64,000 nucleotides of DNA, taken from Notolepis coatsorum. Lineage: Eukaryota; Chordata; Actinopteri; Aulopiformes; Paralepididae. A program made the position numbers and the translations under genes. How positions within the stretch are numbered: the stretch's first letter is position 1; each line of letters starts with the position of its first letter. The notes under the pieces are model-generated. The model was not told the DNA's origin. It worked only from the letters and a program-made list of their open reading frames with translations, and did not search any database. The stretch lies in NCBI GenBank assembly GCA_963971535.1, contig OZ020586.1:78534412-78598411 (forward strand), written 5' to 3'. Below are positions 1 to 11,300 of this stretch, in pieces.

Positions 1-426
1 AGGTAGCATGCCCAACGAAAAGAAGCATATCGTTATATTGCATGCACGTCTTATACGCTCGACTTTTGACATGTGTCTGAATCCTATTTGGGGGGTCAGT
101 CTGGCAACCGATGTCCCGGGAAGGTGGGGCAGCAAAAACAAAGCTCTCTCACTCTGTCTAACACACACACACATACACACGGACACAGTGTTTGTACTAA
201 GTAACGTTAGATTTTCTTGGAGTAATAAACAGAGCTAAGATAGCTAACGTTAGCTGGCTAATTACGACATTTGTACTTACTGATTCGATATTTTCTTTCG
301 GGTCCCGAATACTCGGTACAGCTCCCTTCTTTAGTAACATACTGGAAATCATCCCAGCATTATAAAGTCCTTGATTCTCAATGTCCTCCTTGCAGAAATG
401 TGCGGTACACACCCGACTCAGAGCAG
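1..426. other. Intergenic, no gene seen
   Basis: I see no coding region here. The stretch holds a short CA-repeat near 161-183 and the AACGTTAGCTAGC-like words common in teleost intergenic DNA. Confidence 0.5.
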
Positions 427-1132
427 TTTGGGACGTGTGAATATTAAAGGCAACCTACTTGTGTCTAGCCACGCCCCCGCGGCGCCGCTGCCGCGGCAGC
501 ATTATGCAGCGGTAATTCCCCCTCTTTTAACATCGACAACTAGCTCAACTGGTAGCGCCGCCTTGCTGTGGATCCTGCGGTGTGATGGTGACAAGTTCCA
601 TTCCCTTCAATTTATTATTATTATAATTTTTTTTACGTGCATTCTTTCGCTGGTTAAGTTTAGGCATGTTAAGTTTAGGCATTGTTTCGGAGTTGGTTAA
701 GGTTAGGGTTAAGGTTAGGCATTGTTTCGGAGTTGGTTAAGGTTAGGGTTAAGGTTAGGCATTGTTTCGGAGTTGGTTAAGGTTAGAAGGGTTAAGTTTA
801 GGCGCTGTTTCGGAGTTGGTTACGGTTAGAGTTTGTCTTAGAGCATGGCAATATTCTTTCGGAGTCGGTTAAGGTTAAGTTTAGGCATTGTTTTGGAGTT
901 GGTTAAGGTTAGGGTTAAGGTTAGGCATTGTTTCGGAGTTGGTTAAGGTTAGAAGGGTTAAGTTTAGGCGCTGTTTCGGAGTTGGTTAAGGTTAGAGTTT
1001 GTCTTAGAGAATGGCAATAGAATGCAGCCTATTTCTGCGCTGCAGCTCTCTCGCGCTGCCGCGGTCACATGGGCGTAGTGGCCAATCAGAGAAACGCTAA
1101 ACACAAGTAGGTTGCCTAAAATATTCACGCGT
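427..1132. mobile_element. Foldback-type element around a minisatellite (copy 1)
   Basis: The segment at about 427-469 reappears in reverse complement at about 1090-1132 (shared core AGGCAACCTACTTGTGT), so the two ends form inverted repeats. Between them lies a telomere-like minisatellite. A second copy of the same design is at 3842-4176, which argues for a mobile family rather than chance. No transposase is encoded, so it would be non-autonomous. The exact ends are uncertain. Confidence 0.55.
655..1010 (+). repeat. GGTTAAGGTTAGGG-type minisatellite
   Basis: Imperfect tandem units combine GGTTAAGGTTAGGGTTAAGG with GCATTGTTTCGGAGTT, about 40 bp per unit, with some units carrying GTTTGTCTTAGAG. 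The hexamer-like parts resemble TTAGGG but are interrupted in every unit, so this is a minisatellite and not a telomeric tract. Related units occur at 3906-4040. Confidence 0.8.
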
Positions 1133-1434
1133 TTGGGACAGCATTCGGCGGGTCTCCAAAAACAAACTTGGCCCATTGCTGGCGGATCACGACATCATCA
1201 GGAAATTAATGCAAGGACGTATTCGCTGCTTGGCAGTCAGGAACAGCACAACTGAACATATCTTGCCCGTTTTGCTCATTTCTAAATGCTAACCCAATGC
1301 TAACTCACTGTTAAACTTCAATTCCACGCATTTGCGTGCGTACTGCAATCAATAATGGTTGAGCTACAACCATAGAGGGAGCATTAGGTATGCAGATGAG
1401 AATTATGGCACGTCAGAGGTACGCATACGTTTCA

Positions 1435-1582
1435 GAATGGCTTAGTTCAGTGGGGGAGGATCTTGTGACATCTGAACTGGACGAATGCGCCAAAATGAGA
1501 ATTAGAGACAGACAATCTTGATATAACCCCACATTGATAGAAACCCCTGGAAAAGTCCATTTATAAGATAGTTCCCCATTAA
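1435..1582 (-). mobile_element. Partial copy of a TTAA-type miniature transposon
   Basis: Read on the minus strand from 1582 it starts TTAATGGGGAACTATCTTAT and continues parallel to the complete element at 30877-31257, including a shared TCTCTAATTCTCAT stretch. The far end is lost or too diverged to see. No ORF. Confidence 0.5.
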
Positions 1583-2079
1583 GACCATATTATTGAAACA
1601 CAATACATGATTATGCTTCTGTTGCTTCTAAATACCATACACCTCATTTCTCCTGAAGCTAGACGTCAGGAGAGAGAACCCTGGGTCTGACTGGATGTGA
1701 AGTCTGGGGCATTTGTTCCATGCCTGTCTTCATGGAACCATCAAATGTTGACTTCTCACTCAAAAATGAGGTTTGTACTCGAGGCCAGTGGTTCTCAGCG
1801 TGAGGTTCTGGGGTGGTCCCCAGAGAAATGAGGAATAATTTAACCCTTTCACTACCACACTACAGACGGTTAACAGTCTGTAGTGTGGTAGTGAAAGGTG
1901 AACCTGTATTGTCGCAGTGAAAGGGTTCATTTAAATTCACTAGAAGTTGAACCCAATGACAGCATTTATGAGTGACTATTCTGATCAGTTCTTTCTCTAG
2001 CTCCTCAGCTACAGTTATTCTGGACTTGATCACAACAAACGACAAACATTTTGACAATTTTATCAAAAGCGAAGCAGGC
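1583..2079. other. Intergenic, no gene seen
   Basis: No coding region. A CAGTGGTTCTCAGCGTG stretch at about 1788 resembles a hAT terminal repeat but has no visible partner. A strong hairpin lies at 1845-1898. Confidence 0.4.
1845..1898. repeat. Perfect 23-bp inverted repeat (hairpin)
   Basis: The 23-bp arms 1845-1867 and 1876-1898 are perfect reverse complements with an 8-bp loop. A further GTGAAAGGGTT at about 1917 matches the outside of the left arm, giving a nested structure. It is probably the core of a small TTAACCCTTTCAC-type miniature element. Confidence 0.7.
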
Positions 2080-2422
2080 TATTCTTGATCTTCGCTCCAC
2101 AATGGCGGAATGAACTTCCCACCAGTCAGGACAGCTGAAACCCACCCAATCTTCCGCCCATCGACTAAAAACACACTTCAATCAATATTTCAAATTAAAA
2201 GATAATGTCAAAACAACTTTCTTACTGTCTTTTATAATTATGTACCTTACCATATTACTATCCTTATACTACATCATGCTAATATGTCTATACTACTATT
2301 TGACGAAGAATACCACTGACCCTTAGCTACCAGAGATGTACGGTGTACCCTTCCTGCTGACTTCTTGTTCACAATTTGTAAGTCGCTTTGGATAAAAGCA
2401 TCGGCTAAATGACTGAATGTAA
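2080..2422 (+). mobile_element. 3' end of an L2/CR1-type LINE
   Basis: The stretch CGGAATGAACTTCCCACC would encode RNELPT, as found near the end of L2-type ORF2. The 3' tail contains GTAAGTCGCTTTGGATAAAA followed by a GCTAAATGAC-type end, the conserved hairpin tail of teleost L2-like LINEs and of SINEs that borrow it. The copy is 5'-truncated and its frame is broken by stops. Confidence 0.7.
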
Positions 2423-3238
2423 CATGTGAATCGGGGCGTCTGTTTGCGTTTTGGCGTGAGAACCTCCGCTCTAGCATCACAGACATGTTTGAACTTCAGG
2501 AAAACAAGAAGTACATCCACACAGCGCTCTTTCCAATCCAAAGTAGTGACGTGTGTCCTGTTTGTTTGCCTAAGACTCTACTAAATGAGGTGTGTTTGAT
2601 CTGTGAGTTGGTGAGGACGGGGTCAAAGGTCACCAGACCTCACTCACCAGTTGACATTTCAAATGGGGAGAAACAAAAACGACCTTTCCACTGCTGCCAG
2701 TACGATTCCTAAACTTTACTCGACCCATTACTTTTATGTATGTCCAGTACCTATAGATATGTATGTCCAGTATAGATTTTCTTTGAGTCATTGGACAATG
2801 TCTTTTAAGATATTATCTAAAAAGACTGTCTTTGAGTAATGCTAGCTAGCGTTAGCTGTAACATTTGGTAGCTGCCATAGCAAATGTTGTGTAGCAATGT
2901 TGGCACTAATGCTAGCTAACGGCAAAAGAGGATGTTCGACACTTTGCATTGTGGGGTAGATTAGGGCAGTGTTTCTGAACCTTTTTTGGTTCACAACCCC
3001 TAAAAATAGAAGGGTGCCTGTTCGTGACCCCTTCTATATAACACACATAGACAGAACGCTGAACTCTTGACACAAAATAATTTCAGGTTTAACAGCTTGA
3101 TCGTGACCCCTTCTATATAACACACATAGACAGAACGCTGAACTCTTGACACAAAATAATTTCAGGTTTAATTACATCTTTATGCAAAATAGCATCTTCA
3201 AATGAACCATTTCATAAAAACATAATTGTTAGGCAGGT
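2423..3238. other. Intergenic with hAT-like end and tandem repeat
   Basis: No gene recognised. CAGTGTTTCTGAACC at about 2967 looks like a hAT (Charlie-type) terminal repeat and is followed by sequence typical of such ends. The matching other end was not found. Confidence 0.4.
3023..3170 (+). repeat. Two tandem copies, 79-bp period
   Basis: CGTGACCCCTTCTATATAAC and the 50 bases after it occur at 3023 and again at 3102, nearly identical through CAGGTTTA. A simple local duplication inside hAT-like sequence. Confidence 0.8.
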
Positions 3239-3841
3239 GCTATAGATAACATTTGTATGTAGAAGAGTAATAAATATAATTTTTTTTAAATAATAGGCTA
3301 CATCCAAAGAGCTTTTACAAAGGTGCGGAATAAAAGTATTGCTCTCCCCCCAAATAACTATTGAAGAATGAATTTATATATTTTCTTTAAATGTGCGTGT
3401 CCAAAATTAATGTTGTATACATGTTGCATGCATGTATCCCCTCCCTACTTCCCATTTCCCCATGTGGAATGCACCTGATTGGATAAATTACATTCTGGCT
3501 CTCTAGTGGCTGAATGTTATAGATAGCACCTCTAATTGTAGACAGATATAAGTGAATATGTCCCCTGCAGTGACCTCATCAGTCCATTACAATGTCTTAG
3601 TAAAAGAACAAACTAAAACTCAAGGATGAAATGCAATGCTGTGGTTGTTTCAACAAGGGACTGTATTAAATATGGCCACCCCCATGTTTAATCATTCAGT
3701 CCCCATGATTCAGTGGTTCTCAAGCTGTTAACCCTTTCAGGTCTGAGAGAGATTAGAATGATCATCCATCAAGCGTGAGACAGACCAGGCACCTGTGTAA
3801 CACATGCCAGGAAGCAAAGAGCAGAAGGGTCAGAGTTGTGT

Positions 3842-4176
3842 TATTTCTAAACCTAGCCGCATTTCTGGCAAGACGCTCTCTGATTGGCCGACGCCTGTTT
3901 CTACACTGGTTAAGCTTAGGCACTCTTTCGAAGTTGGTTAAGGTTAGAGTTTGTCTTAGAGTGTGACGGCAAGTTCTTTCGACGGTTAAGCTTAGGCACT
4001 CTTTCGAAGTTGGTTAAGGTTAGAGTTTGTCTTAGAGCATGGCGATAGAACGCCAGGTAGTTTGCAGGCTGTTCGACGTGGAAATGGGCAAAGACACAGC
4101 TCGTCACGCGATTGGGCAAACATGTCAGTGGCCAATCAGAGAGCGTCTGCCAGAAATGCGGCTAGGTTTAGAAATA
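3842..4176. mobile_element. Foldback-type element (copy 2)
   Basis: Arms 3842-3889 and 4130-4176 are near-perfect reverse complements of about 47 bp (one extra base in the left arm). They share GCCGCATTTCTGGC and end in GATTGGCC. Between them are two units of the minisatellite seen at 655-1010 (GGTTAAGCTTAGGC with GTTTGTCTTAGAG). This is the better-preserved example of the family. Confidence 0.65.
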
Positions 4177-4328
4177 ACGCGTGAGAGTTCCATTACATAC
4201 ATTCCAAGTGTTAAAGTTGCTATAGATAACATTTGGATGTAGACTAAAAGAATACACCCACAGAGCTTTTAGAAAGGTGCAGAATAAAAGTATTGCTTTT
4301 CCCCAAAATAAATGATTGATTTATGAAT

Positions 4329-4788
4329 ATCTTTTTATTTTTTTATCCACTTTTTCTCCTTATTTTTCTCCCATCCCAATTTCGCCTCGCCTTCCCTCCC
4401 CTGTCTCGAACGTTGCTAGATTATGCCTCCCACTGGTCGGCTGCAGTGAGGACCAAGCCTTGCATCACGTGTCCCCTCCGGTACACGAGGCAGCTGTCGC
4501 ATCTTTTCACCTGTACAGCGCGATCTCTCAGTGGCGAGGAGTAACGCGTGGGAGGCTCACGCTGCCCCCGTTACTTCCTGATTCTGCTGTACAGGCGCAC
4601 CAACTGACCTGTAGGAGTCGCTGTCCACAACGTCCAATCCCCACCCAACAGCTTTCCCACCCCTAACACTGCCAATTGTGTTAGTATGAACGACCAGCCA
4701 AGCTGGTAGCAACGCCGAGAGCTGGGCTCGAACCCAGCATATCCTGCGTTAGTGGCGAGCGCCTTGCCCACTGCACCACTTAGCCGCC
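4329..4788 (-). mobile_element. tRNA-derived SINE with 13-bp target duplication
   Basis: On the minus strand the head starts GGCGGCTAAGTGGTGCAG and contains a box-B-like GGGTTCGAGCCC, as in tRNA genes. The body shares GTTGTGGACAGCGAC and a G-rich GGGAGAAAA 3' region with the SINEs at 18391 and 39917, so these form one family of about 460 bp. Target-site duplications TTGATTTATGAAT flank it at 4316-4328 and 4789-4801. Confidence 0.85.
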
Positions 4789-4947
4789 TTGATTTATGAA
4801 TTTATCAAAATGAATGTTGTTGTTTACATGTTGCGTGCATGTATCCCCTCCCTACTTCCCATTTCCCCAACGTGGAATGCACATTGGATAAACGTGCTGC
4901 TAGTTGAGACATGTTGACATGCTGGTGCTCTAGTCTAGAGTCTAGTG

Positions 4948-6090
4948 CAGGGGTGGGCAATTATTTTTCCCAGGGGGCCGAATGAGCAACTGAAAATATG
5001 TTGGAGGGCCGGGCCAAAATTCCAAACTCAATTATGCATAATATACATTTTATTTCTATATAAAAAGCAGTAAATGGCATTGTTTTGACCCCTGGTAAGA
5101 GTGTATGTTATTATTTGGCAATTAAAAGGTGAGGTTAGCTTTCAAAAATATCATTTATTCAAATAGAATTTATTTCCAAAATGATAAACAAAATGTGAAA
5201 CATTAATAACAAAGGGCATTTTGAGTTTCATATACGATTGAAACAAGGATTTTCTTAGCTTTCTAAAGACATCACATCATCTTATAGCAAAAATAAACAA
5301 GACATGTCACTGAACTGTGTAAAGAAAAGTGTCCCAGTTTTGTAGCCTTTTTTACTTTACATGCCTATATTAAACATTTAATGTTTTCAGAACTGTGCAA
5401 AAAAAAGAAATTCACTTGTTATATTTCCACATTTTAGTGTTCTTCAGTTCTTTTTTTTTTCATTCATTTCATTTTCATTTCATTCAGTGTGATAAATCCA
5501 GTCTCTGTTGAGCTTTAACAAGTCCATCAAAGTCAGGTTGCATGTCTGAGGTGGAGATGCGAAGCACAGCTGCCAGATGTTCATCAGTGAGAGAGGATCT
5601 GTACCTGGACTTGGTAAATGTCATGACTGAGAATGTCTGTTCACATGTAGGTGGATCCAAAGAGAACCAACATCTTCTGAGCATGTCTCCTCATGTTTGG
5701 AAAGTTCTCCTCCTTGAGAGCAGAGTAGAACTCTAGCAGTGATGCTGACTTAAAGTGCTCTTTCAGTAGTGAATCAGACTGCAGGTCAATGAGTTCAAGC
5801 TGAACAACTATCAACACTGCAGGTAAAGGGAGAGGAAACCAGCTGCAATTCATCCTCAACCTTTTTGAAATCTTGAAAATGCCTTGAAAAGTCATCATGC
5901 AGTGCTCCCAACATGGATGAGTGCCGGTGATCAGCTGATGGTTTGACTTCTTTCAGGGTTTTCATGTGTTTGAGATTGTTGCTGCCTAGTTGCCTTGAAA
6001 TTAATTGCAACTTTGTCATGAAGGCTTTCACATGGCTATGCATTTCATGAGCAAAAATGCCCTTGCCATGCAGTTGTGTGTTCAGTAGGG
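4948..6090 (-). mobile_element. hAT (Charlie/GTF2IRD2-like) transposase fossil, 3' half
   Basis: Minus-strand translations between about 6043 and 5484 give a continuous hAT transposase C-terminus split over three frames. The order is a helical part with HSHVKAFMTKLQLISRQL, then a part ending MRRHAQKMLVLFGSTYMCEQ, then a dimerisation region with FSVMTFTKSRYRSSLTDEHL. This resembles the transposase-derived domain in GTF2IRD2-type proteins. The terminal repeat CAGGGGTGGGCAATTA is at 4948. At least two frameshifts and loss of the N-terminal half make it inactive. Confidence 0.75.
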
Positions 6091-7612
6091 ATGGGTACAG
6101 TTCACATTTGAACCGATACGGTACCGGTACCTGTGAATCGATACCGGTACTGTCACGTTTTAGACTCAGTCGTGAAAGTTGTAATCAGATATTTAAAGAT
6201 ATAAGAGATGAAACACTTTTGAAGGTATTTATTATAGAAAGTGAACAAGCAATGTAATATAAAAAGTGAATAAGCAAAGTATTATAAAAGGTGAATATAG
6301 CAAGGTACAATTGAAATCTAGATTGTTACAACCGGCCGGTCGAGTATAAAAGAAAGAAAAAACAGTCAAGTCTTTGTTCCGTCAGTCCAGTCTCGTCTGT
6401 CCAGTCAGTCCGTGCAGCAGTGTCCAGTCCAAGTCAAGCAGAGAAGTGAAGAAGAAGAAGTCCAGTGGTTTCTCTGTCAGGGTGTTTTATTGGTCCCCCA
6501 ATCGATCAGTGTGGTTGTGGTTTTCGTCCTGCGTGCACGTTGTGTGTCTGTGTGTATTGGTCAGCCTGTATGTCCGCCGTGCACGAGTGCGTGGTACGCA
6601 CATTTACGTGCGCATTTGTGCGTGTGTGTCTCTATGATAACGATCTGTGATTAATGGAGACTGGAGTATGTGATCAGTGGTTGACCGGGTCGTATATTAG
6701 TTGGCTTGTGGCATTTTGTGACAATGAGTTGAATTATTTGATCTGGCTAATCTGGTGAGATCTCTCACCAAAGGAGTCAGTGTGTGTGTTGGGAGTGAGG
6801 GTGTGTGTGTGTGTGTATGTTTGTGTATGTGTGCTTGTCTGTGTGTGTGTGCGCGTGTGAGAGTGAGTGAAGGGGGATGGCTGTGCTGTGTAGTGGAATG
6901 TATCAGTGTGTCTCCTGCAGTATTATGGAGAATTGCTACGTGGAATTTAGTAATTATTTAACAGTACCCAACAGTACCTTTTTTCTGTACTTTAGTCTCA
7001 AAAATTTGTATCTACCTACCTCAGTTGTGAAAAAAAAATCCAAACTTCAAATAACCACACTTTCGACCGTTTTCGGCTTGCCCCGACTGCTTTGTTGTTG
7101 AATCAAGTCAAATCCTAGGTAAGCGTATATTGTGCGTGTGAACGTTGACATGAAAAGAAAAAAGTAAAAAAAGAAAATATAAAAAAAAATTATTATCATG
7201 TAATCTTTCGCGGGCTGGTCAGAATCCCAGGTCTGGTCTAGTGGGACATCTAGTGGCTCAATGTTATCTATAAAACGTGCGGCTACACCCAGGCTACCTT
7301 AAAGACGTCACATGACGCGTTGCCTTACAGTCTGGCAATTTCTTTATAATTTCTGTATAAAAAAAGATGTAATTTCCTGTTTCTTGTTTATACTTGAAAA
7401 AAACCGGAAGGGTCGAAACGTCGTATATCTGCTGTTTGTCACAAATAAACACCTTTGGAGCATTGAAAAGTGAGTTGCGAGCCCCGCTTTGTTCATGTAC
7501 TACTGTTTTTACAGTTTGGCTCAGCACCAAGGAACGGAGGATGTGCGTTATCTATTTTTCTGAATACTTCATTAATTGGTCATGGTTGTCATTTAATGAT
7601 AATCACCTGCTG
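6091..7612. other. Intergenic, GT-rich, no gene seen
   Basis: TAGGGATGGGTACAGTTC at about 6086 with GGTACCGGTACC after it resembles the start of a hAT-like miniature element. A long TG/GTGTGT-rich stretch runs from about 6500 to 6870. The open frames here are products of the skewed GT repeat and have no recognisable domain. Confidence 0.4.
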
Positions 7613-7800
7613 AGGCAGGATGGCCTAGACCTAGAGGTAAAGAGACCGACCAGTGACCAAAAGGTCGCTGGTTCGATCCCCGGCCCTGACAGGAGGGTGT
7701 ATTCCAGCTGGTAACTGAAGGGTGGCCATCTTGCCTAAGTGCCCTTGAGCAAGGCAAAGGGGTGCTGCACTGAGGGCGACCCTGACCTCTGACTTCTGCT
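7613..7800 (+). mobile_element. tRNA-derived SINE fragment
   Basis: A box-A-like AGGATGGCCTAGACC is followed at about 7669 by a box-B-like GGTTCGATCCCC, then a central part with CTTGAGCAAGGC typical of fish tRNA-core SINEs. The 3' end is missing or diverged. This family differs from the 460-bp SINEs elsewhere in the window. Confidence 0.65.
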
Positions 7801-7814
7801 TAAACGCTGTATGT

Positions 7815-7985
7815 ATATGTGTAACTAGGAGGGATATAAGGACTATGTGTAACTAGGAGGGGTATGAGGACTGTATGTGTAACTAGGAGTGATATGACGA
7901 CTGTACGTGTAACTAAGAGGGATATGAGGACTATGTGTAACTAGGAGGGATATGAGGACTGTATTTGTAACTAGGAGAGATATGA
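7815..7985 (+). repeat. Minisatellite upstream of gene A
   Basis: Imperfect 25-30 bp units contain GTAACTAGGAGGGATATGAG and ACTGTATGT. Related arrays sit upstream of gene B (31312-31470) and gene C (47089-47220), marking the start of each duplicated unit. Two further units lie at 8226-8275. Confidence 0.8.
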
Positions 7986-8229
7986 GGACTGTATACGCCC
8001 GACAATTATAAACGGAAGCAGTTTATTTTGTTTTAATGTGTTTCTTGCACCTTGCAGAGACCTACCTGTGCCGAGTATTGCTGTGACAGACAAGGACCAC
8101 AATGGAAATAAGTCTCTGACTTTATTGTGTGATAATTCCTCAAACAATGTGATGGTTGAGGCCCAATTGGGTTTAAAATCCTGTGTGTATTTTAACATCT
8201 GTCTAAATAAATGCATTCATTCATTCAAC
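7986..8229 (+). mobile_element. LINE 3' tail shared by all three units (A)
   Basis: The stretch with TTTCTTGCACCTTGC and ACCTACCTGTGCCGA, ending in an AAATGCATTCATTCATTCA tail, recurs at 30687-31309 and 46866-47087. The ATTC-repeat ending is typical of L2/CR1-type LINE tails. It was present before the unit was duplicated. Confidence 0.6.
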
Positions 8230-8328
8230 TAGGAGAGATATGAGGACTGTGTGTAACTAGGAGGGATATGAGGACGTTGTGTGGAATGTAAGTCTAGCTT
8301 GATCTGATATTAACCTCATCTTCAATAG

Positions 8329-11300
8329 ATTACAGATCTCCATCTGAGGCTGAAAATCCTGGAGATGCTAAAGGCCCAGTTTCAAGATATCAGCCTTACG
8401 ACCGCAGCTCTAATGTCCGTGATGAATCGACAAGCGCTCTCCAGACACCAGTTAGTAGTAGCTCTGGGCCCGACCCTGTTGGCCAAGCCCAGGCCGACAG
8501 CCAAAAGCAGTTGCACATCAACTTTGAGTCTGTAGAGGCCAACCTGGGCAATATCCACAAGTCCCTAGATCATGCCTTCAGCAATGCCTTTGTTGCCGTT
8601 ATCATACAACCACAGCAGCTGTTTGAGCAGTCTAGTAGCTACAGTAAAAACCAGCCTCTGCAGCCTAGCAACAGCAACCAGTTGCAAAGCAGCTTCAAGT
8701 CTCTAGACGCCGGCCTAAGCAAAATCTTCAAGTCCACAACTGCTCTACGCGATGACCTCTTTGATGGCCTGAAACGACCACAGCAGCTATTGCGGCAGTT
8801 TGGCTTACAACAGCAATCTATTTACTGGGACAACCCTGTGGGACAGAAGACGAGGGTGCCACAACGTAGCGACTCTTCGAATGAGCCCAGCACCCAGGCT
8901 CCCAGGCCAAGCGGCACCCAGGCTACCAGCCCAGCCCCCAGGCCAAGCAGCAGCTCCCAGGCCAAGCGGCACCCAGGCTACCATCCTAGCTCCCAAGCCA
9001 AGCAGCAGTCCCCAAGCTCACAGGCCAAGCAGCACCCAGGCTACCAGCCCGGCTCCAAGGCCAAGAACCACCCAAGCTACCAGGGCATGCAGAAACGGGG
9101 CAACCAGCCAACCTTCCAATCTGGCTCCCAGGCCAACCAGCAGCCAAGCTACCAGGCCAGCCCCCAGGCCAAGAAGCTGCCAGGCTACCAGGCCAAGCAG
9201 CAGCCAAGCTACCAGCCTGAAACCCAGGCCAAGCAGCACCCAAGCTACCATGGCATGCAGCATCGGGGCTACCAGGGCACGCAGCTGGGCTACCAGCCAA
9301 GCTCCCAGGCCGAGCAGCAGCTAAGCTCCCAGACCGAGCAGCACCCAGGCTACCAGCCCAGCTCCCAGACCGAGCAGCAGCTAAGCTCCCAGGCCAAGCA
9401 ACACCCAAGCTACCAGCCCAGCCCTCAGGCCAAGCAGCAGCCAAGCTACCAGCCCAGCTCCCAGGCCGAACGGCAGGCAAGCTACCAGCCCGGCTCCCAG
9501 GCCAAGCAGCAGCCCAGCTTCCAGGCCAAGCAACACCCAAGCTACCAGCCCAGCTCCGAGACCGAGCAGCAGCCAAGCTCCCAGGTCAAGCAGCAGCCAA
9601 GCTACCAGCCCAGCTCCCAGGCCAGGCAGCACCCAGGCTACCATGGCAGGCAGCTGGGCTACCAGGGCACGCAGCTGGGCTACCAGCCCAGCTCCCAGGC
9701 CGAGCAGCGGCTAAGCTCCCAGACCGAGCAGCAACAGGGATACCAGCCCAGCTCCCAGGCCGAGCAGCAGGCAAGCTACCAGCCCAGCTCCCAGGCCAGG
9801 CAGCAACAGGGATACCAGCCCAGCTCCCAGACCGAGCAGCAGCTAAGCTACCAGGCCAAGCAACACCCAAGCTACCAGCCCAGCCCCCAGGCCAAGCAGC
9901 AGCCCAGCTACCAGGCCAAGCAACACCCAAGCTACCAGGGCACGCAGCAACCGGGCAACCAGCCACACTTCCAATCTGGCCCCCATGCCAAGCAGCAGCC
10001 AAGCTACCAGGGCACTTGGCAACAGGGCAACCAGCCAAGCTTCCAATCTGGTTCCCAGGCCAAGCAGCACCCAAGCTACCATGGCATCCAGCAACGGGGC
10101 TACCAGCCCAGCTCCCAGGCCGAGCAGCAGCTAAGCTCCCAGACCGAGCAGCACCCAGGCTACCAGCCCAGCTCTCAGACAGAGCAGCAGGCAAGCTACC
10201 AGCCCAGCTCCCAGGCCAAGCAGCAGCCAAGCTACCAGGGCATCCAGCAACAGGGCTACCAGCCCAGCTCCCAGACCGAGCAGCACCCAGGCTACCAGCC
10301 CAGCTCCCAGGCCAAGCGGCAGCCAAGCTACCAGCCCAGCTCCCAGGCCAAGCAGCAGCCAAGCTACCAGGGCACTCTGCAACAGGGCAACCAGCCAAGC
10401 TTCCATTCTGGTTCACAGGCCGAGCAGCAGCCAAGCTACCAGCCCAGCTCCCAGGCCAAGCAGCACCCAAGCTACCATGGCATCCAGCAACAGGGCTACC
10501 AGCCCAGCTCCCAGGCCGAGCAGCACCCAAGCTACCATGGCATCCAGCAACAGGGCTACCAGCTAAGCTCCCAGACCGAGCAGCACCCAGGCTACCAGCC
10601 CAGCTCCCAGGCCAGGCAGCACCCAGGCTACCAGCTTAGCTTTCAATCTGGCCTCCAGGCCGAGCAGCAGCCAAGCTACCAGCCCGGCTCCCAGGCCAAG
10701 AACCACCCAAGCTACCAGGGAATGCAGCAACAGGGTTACCAGCCCAGCTCCCAGGCCAAGCAGCAGCCAAGCTACCAGGGCACGCAGCAACAGGGCAACC
10801 AGCCAAACTTTCAATCTGGCTCCCAGGCCGGGCAGCAGCCAAGCTACCAGCCCAGCTCCCAGGCCAAGCAGCACCCAGGCTACCAGGGCATGCAGCAACA
10901 GGGCAACCAGCCAAGCTTCCATTCTGGTTCACAGGCCGAGCAGCAGCCAAGCTACCAGCCCAGCTCCCAGGCCGAGCAGCAGCTAAGCTCTCAGACCGAG
11001 CAGCACCCAGGCTACCAGCCCAGCTCCCAGGCCAAGCAGCAGCCAAGCTACCAGCCCAGCTCCCAGGCCAGGCAGCACCCAGGCTACCAGCCCAGCTCCC
11101 AGGCCAATAACCACCCAAGCTACCAGGGCACGCAGAAACGGGGCAACAAGCCAAGCTACCATCCCGGCTCCCAGGCCAAGCAGCAGCCAAGCTACCATCC
11201 CAGCTCCCAGACCGAGCAGCAGCCCAGCTCCCAGACCGAGCAGCAACCAAGCTACCAGCCCAGCTCCCAGGCCAAGCAGCAGGCAAGCTACCAGCCCAGC

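Larger units (their letters stand above)
3239..4892 (+). repeat. Direct duplication of a flank, 980-bp offset
   Basis: The block starting TATAGATAACATTTGTATGT near 3240 and ending near 3489 reappears from about 4220 to 4892, including GTATCCCCTCCCTACTTCCC. The second copy is split by the SINE at 4329-4788, so the duplication came before that insertion. The region between the two copies contains the foldback element. Confidence 0.7.

Noticed and set aside
655-1010. Telomere or ancient chromosome fusion point
   Set aside because: TTAGGG-like words are broken by other sequence in every unit and lie inside inverted repeats, so this is a minisatellite in a foldback element.
1788-1826. A complete hAT element starting CAGTGGTTCTCAGCG
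   Set aside because: No inverted partner or 8-bp target duplication was found. Similar CAGTGGTTCTCAAG words near 3710 could not be paired with it.
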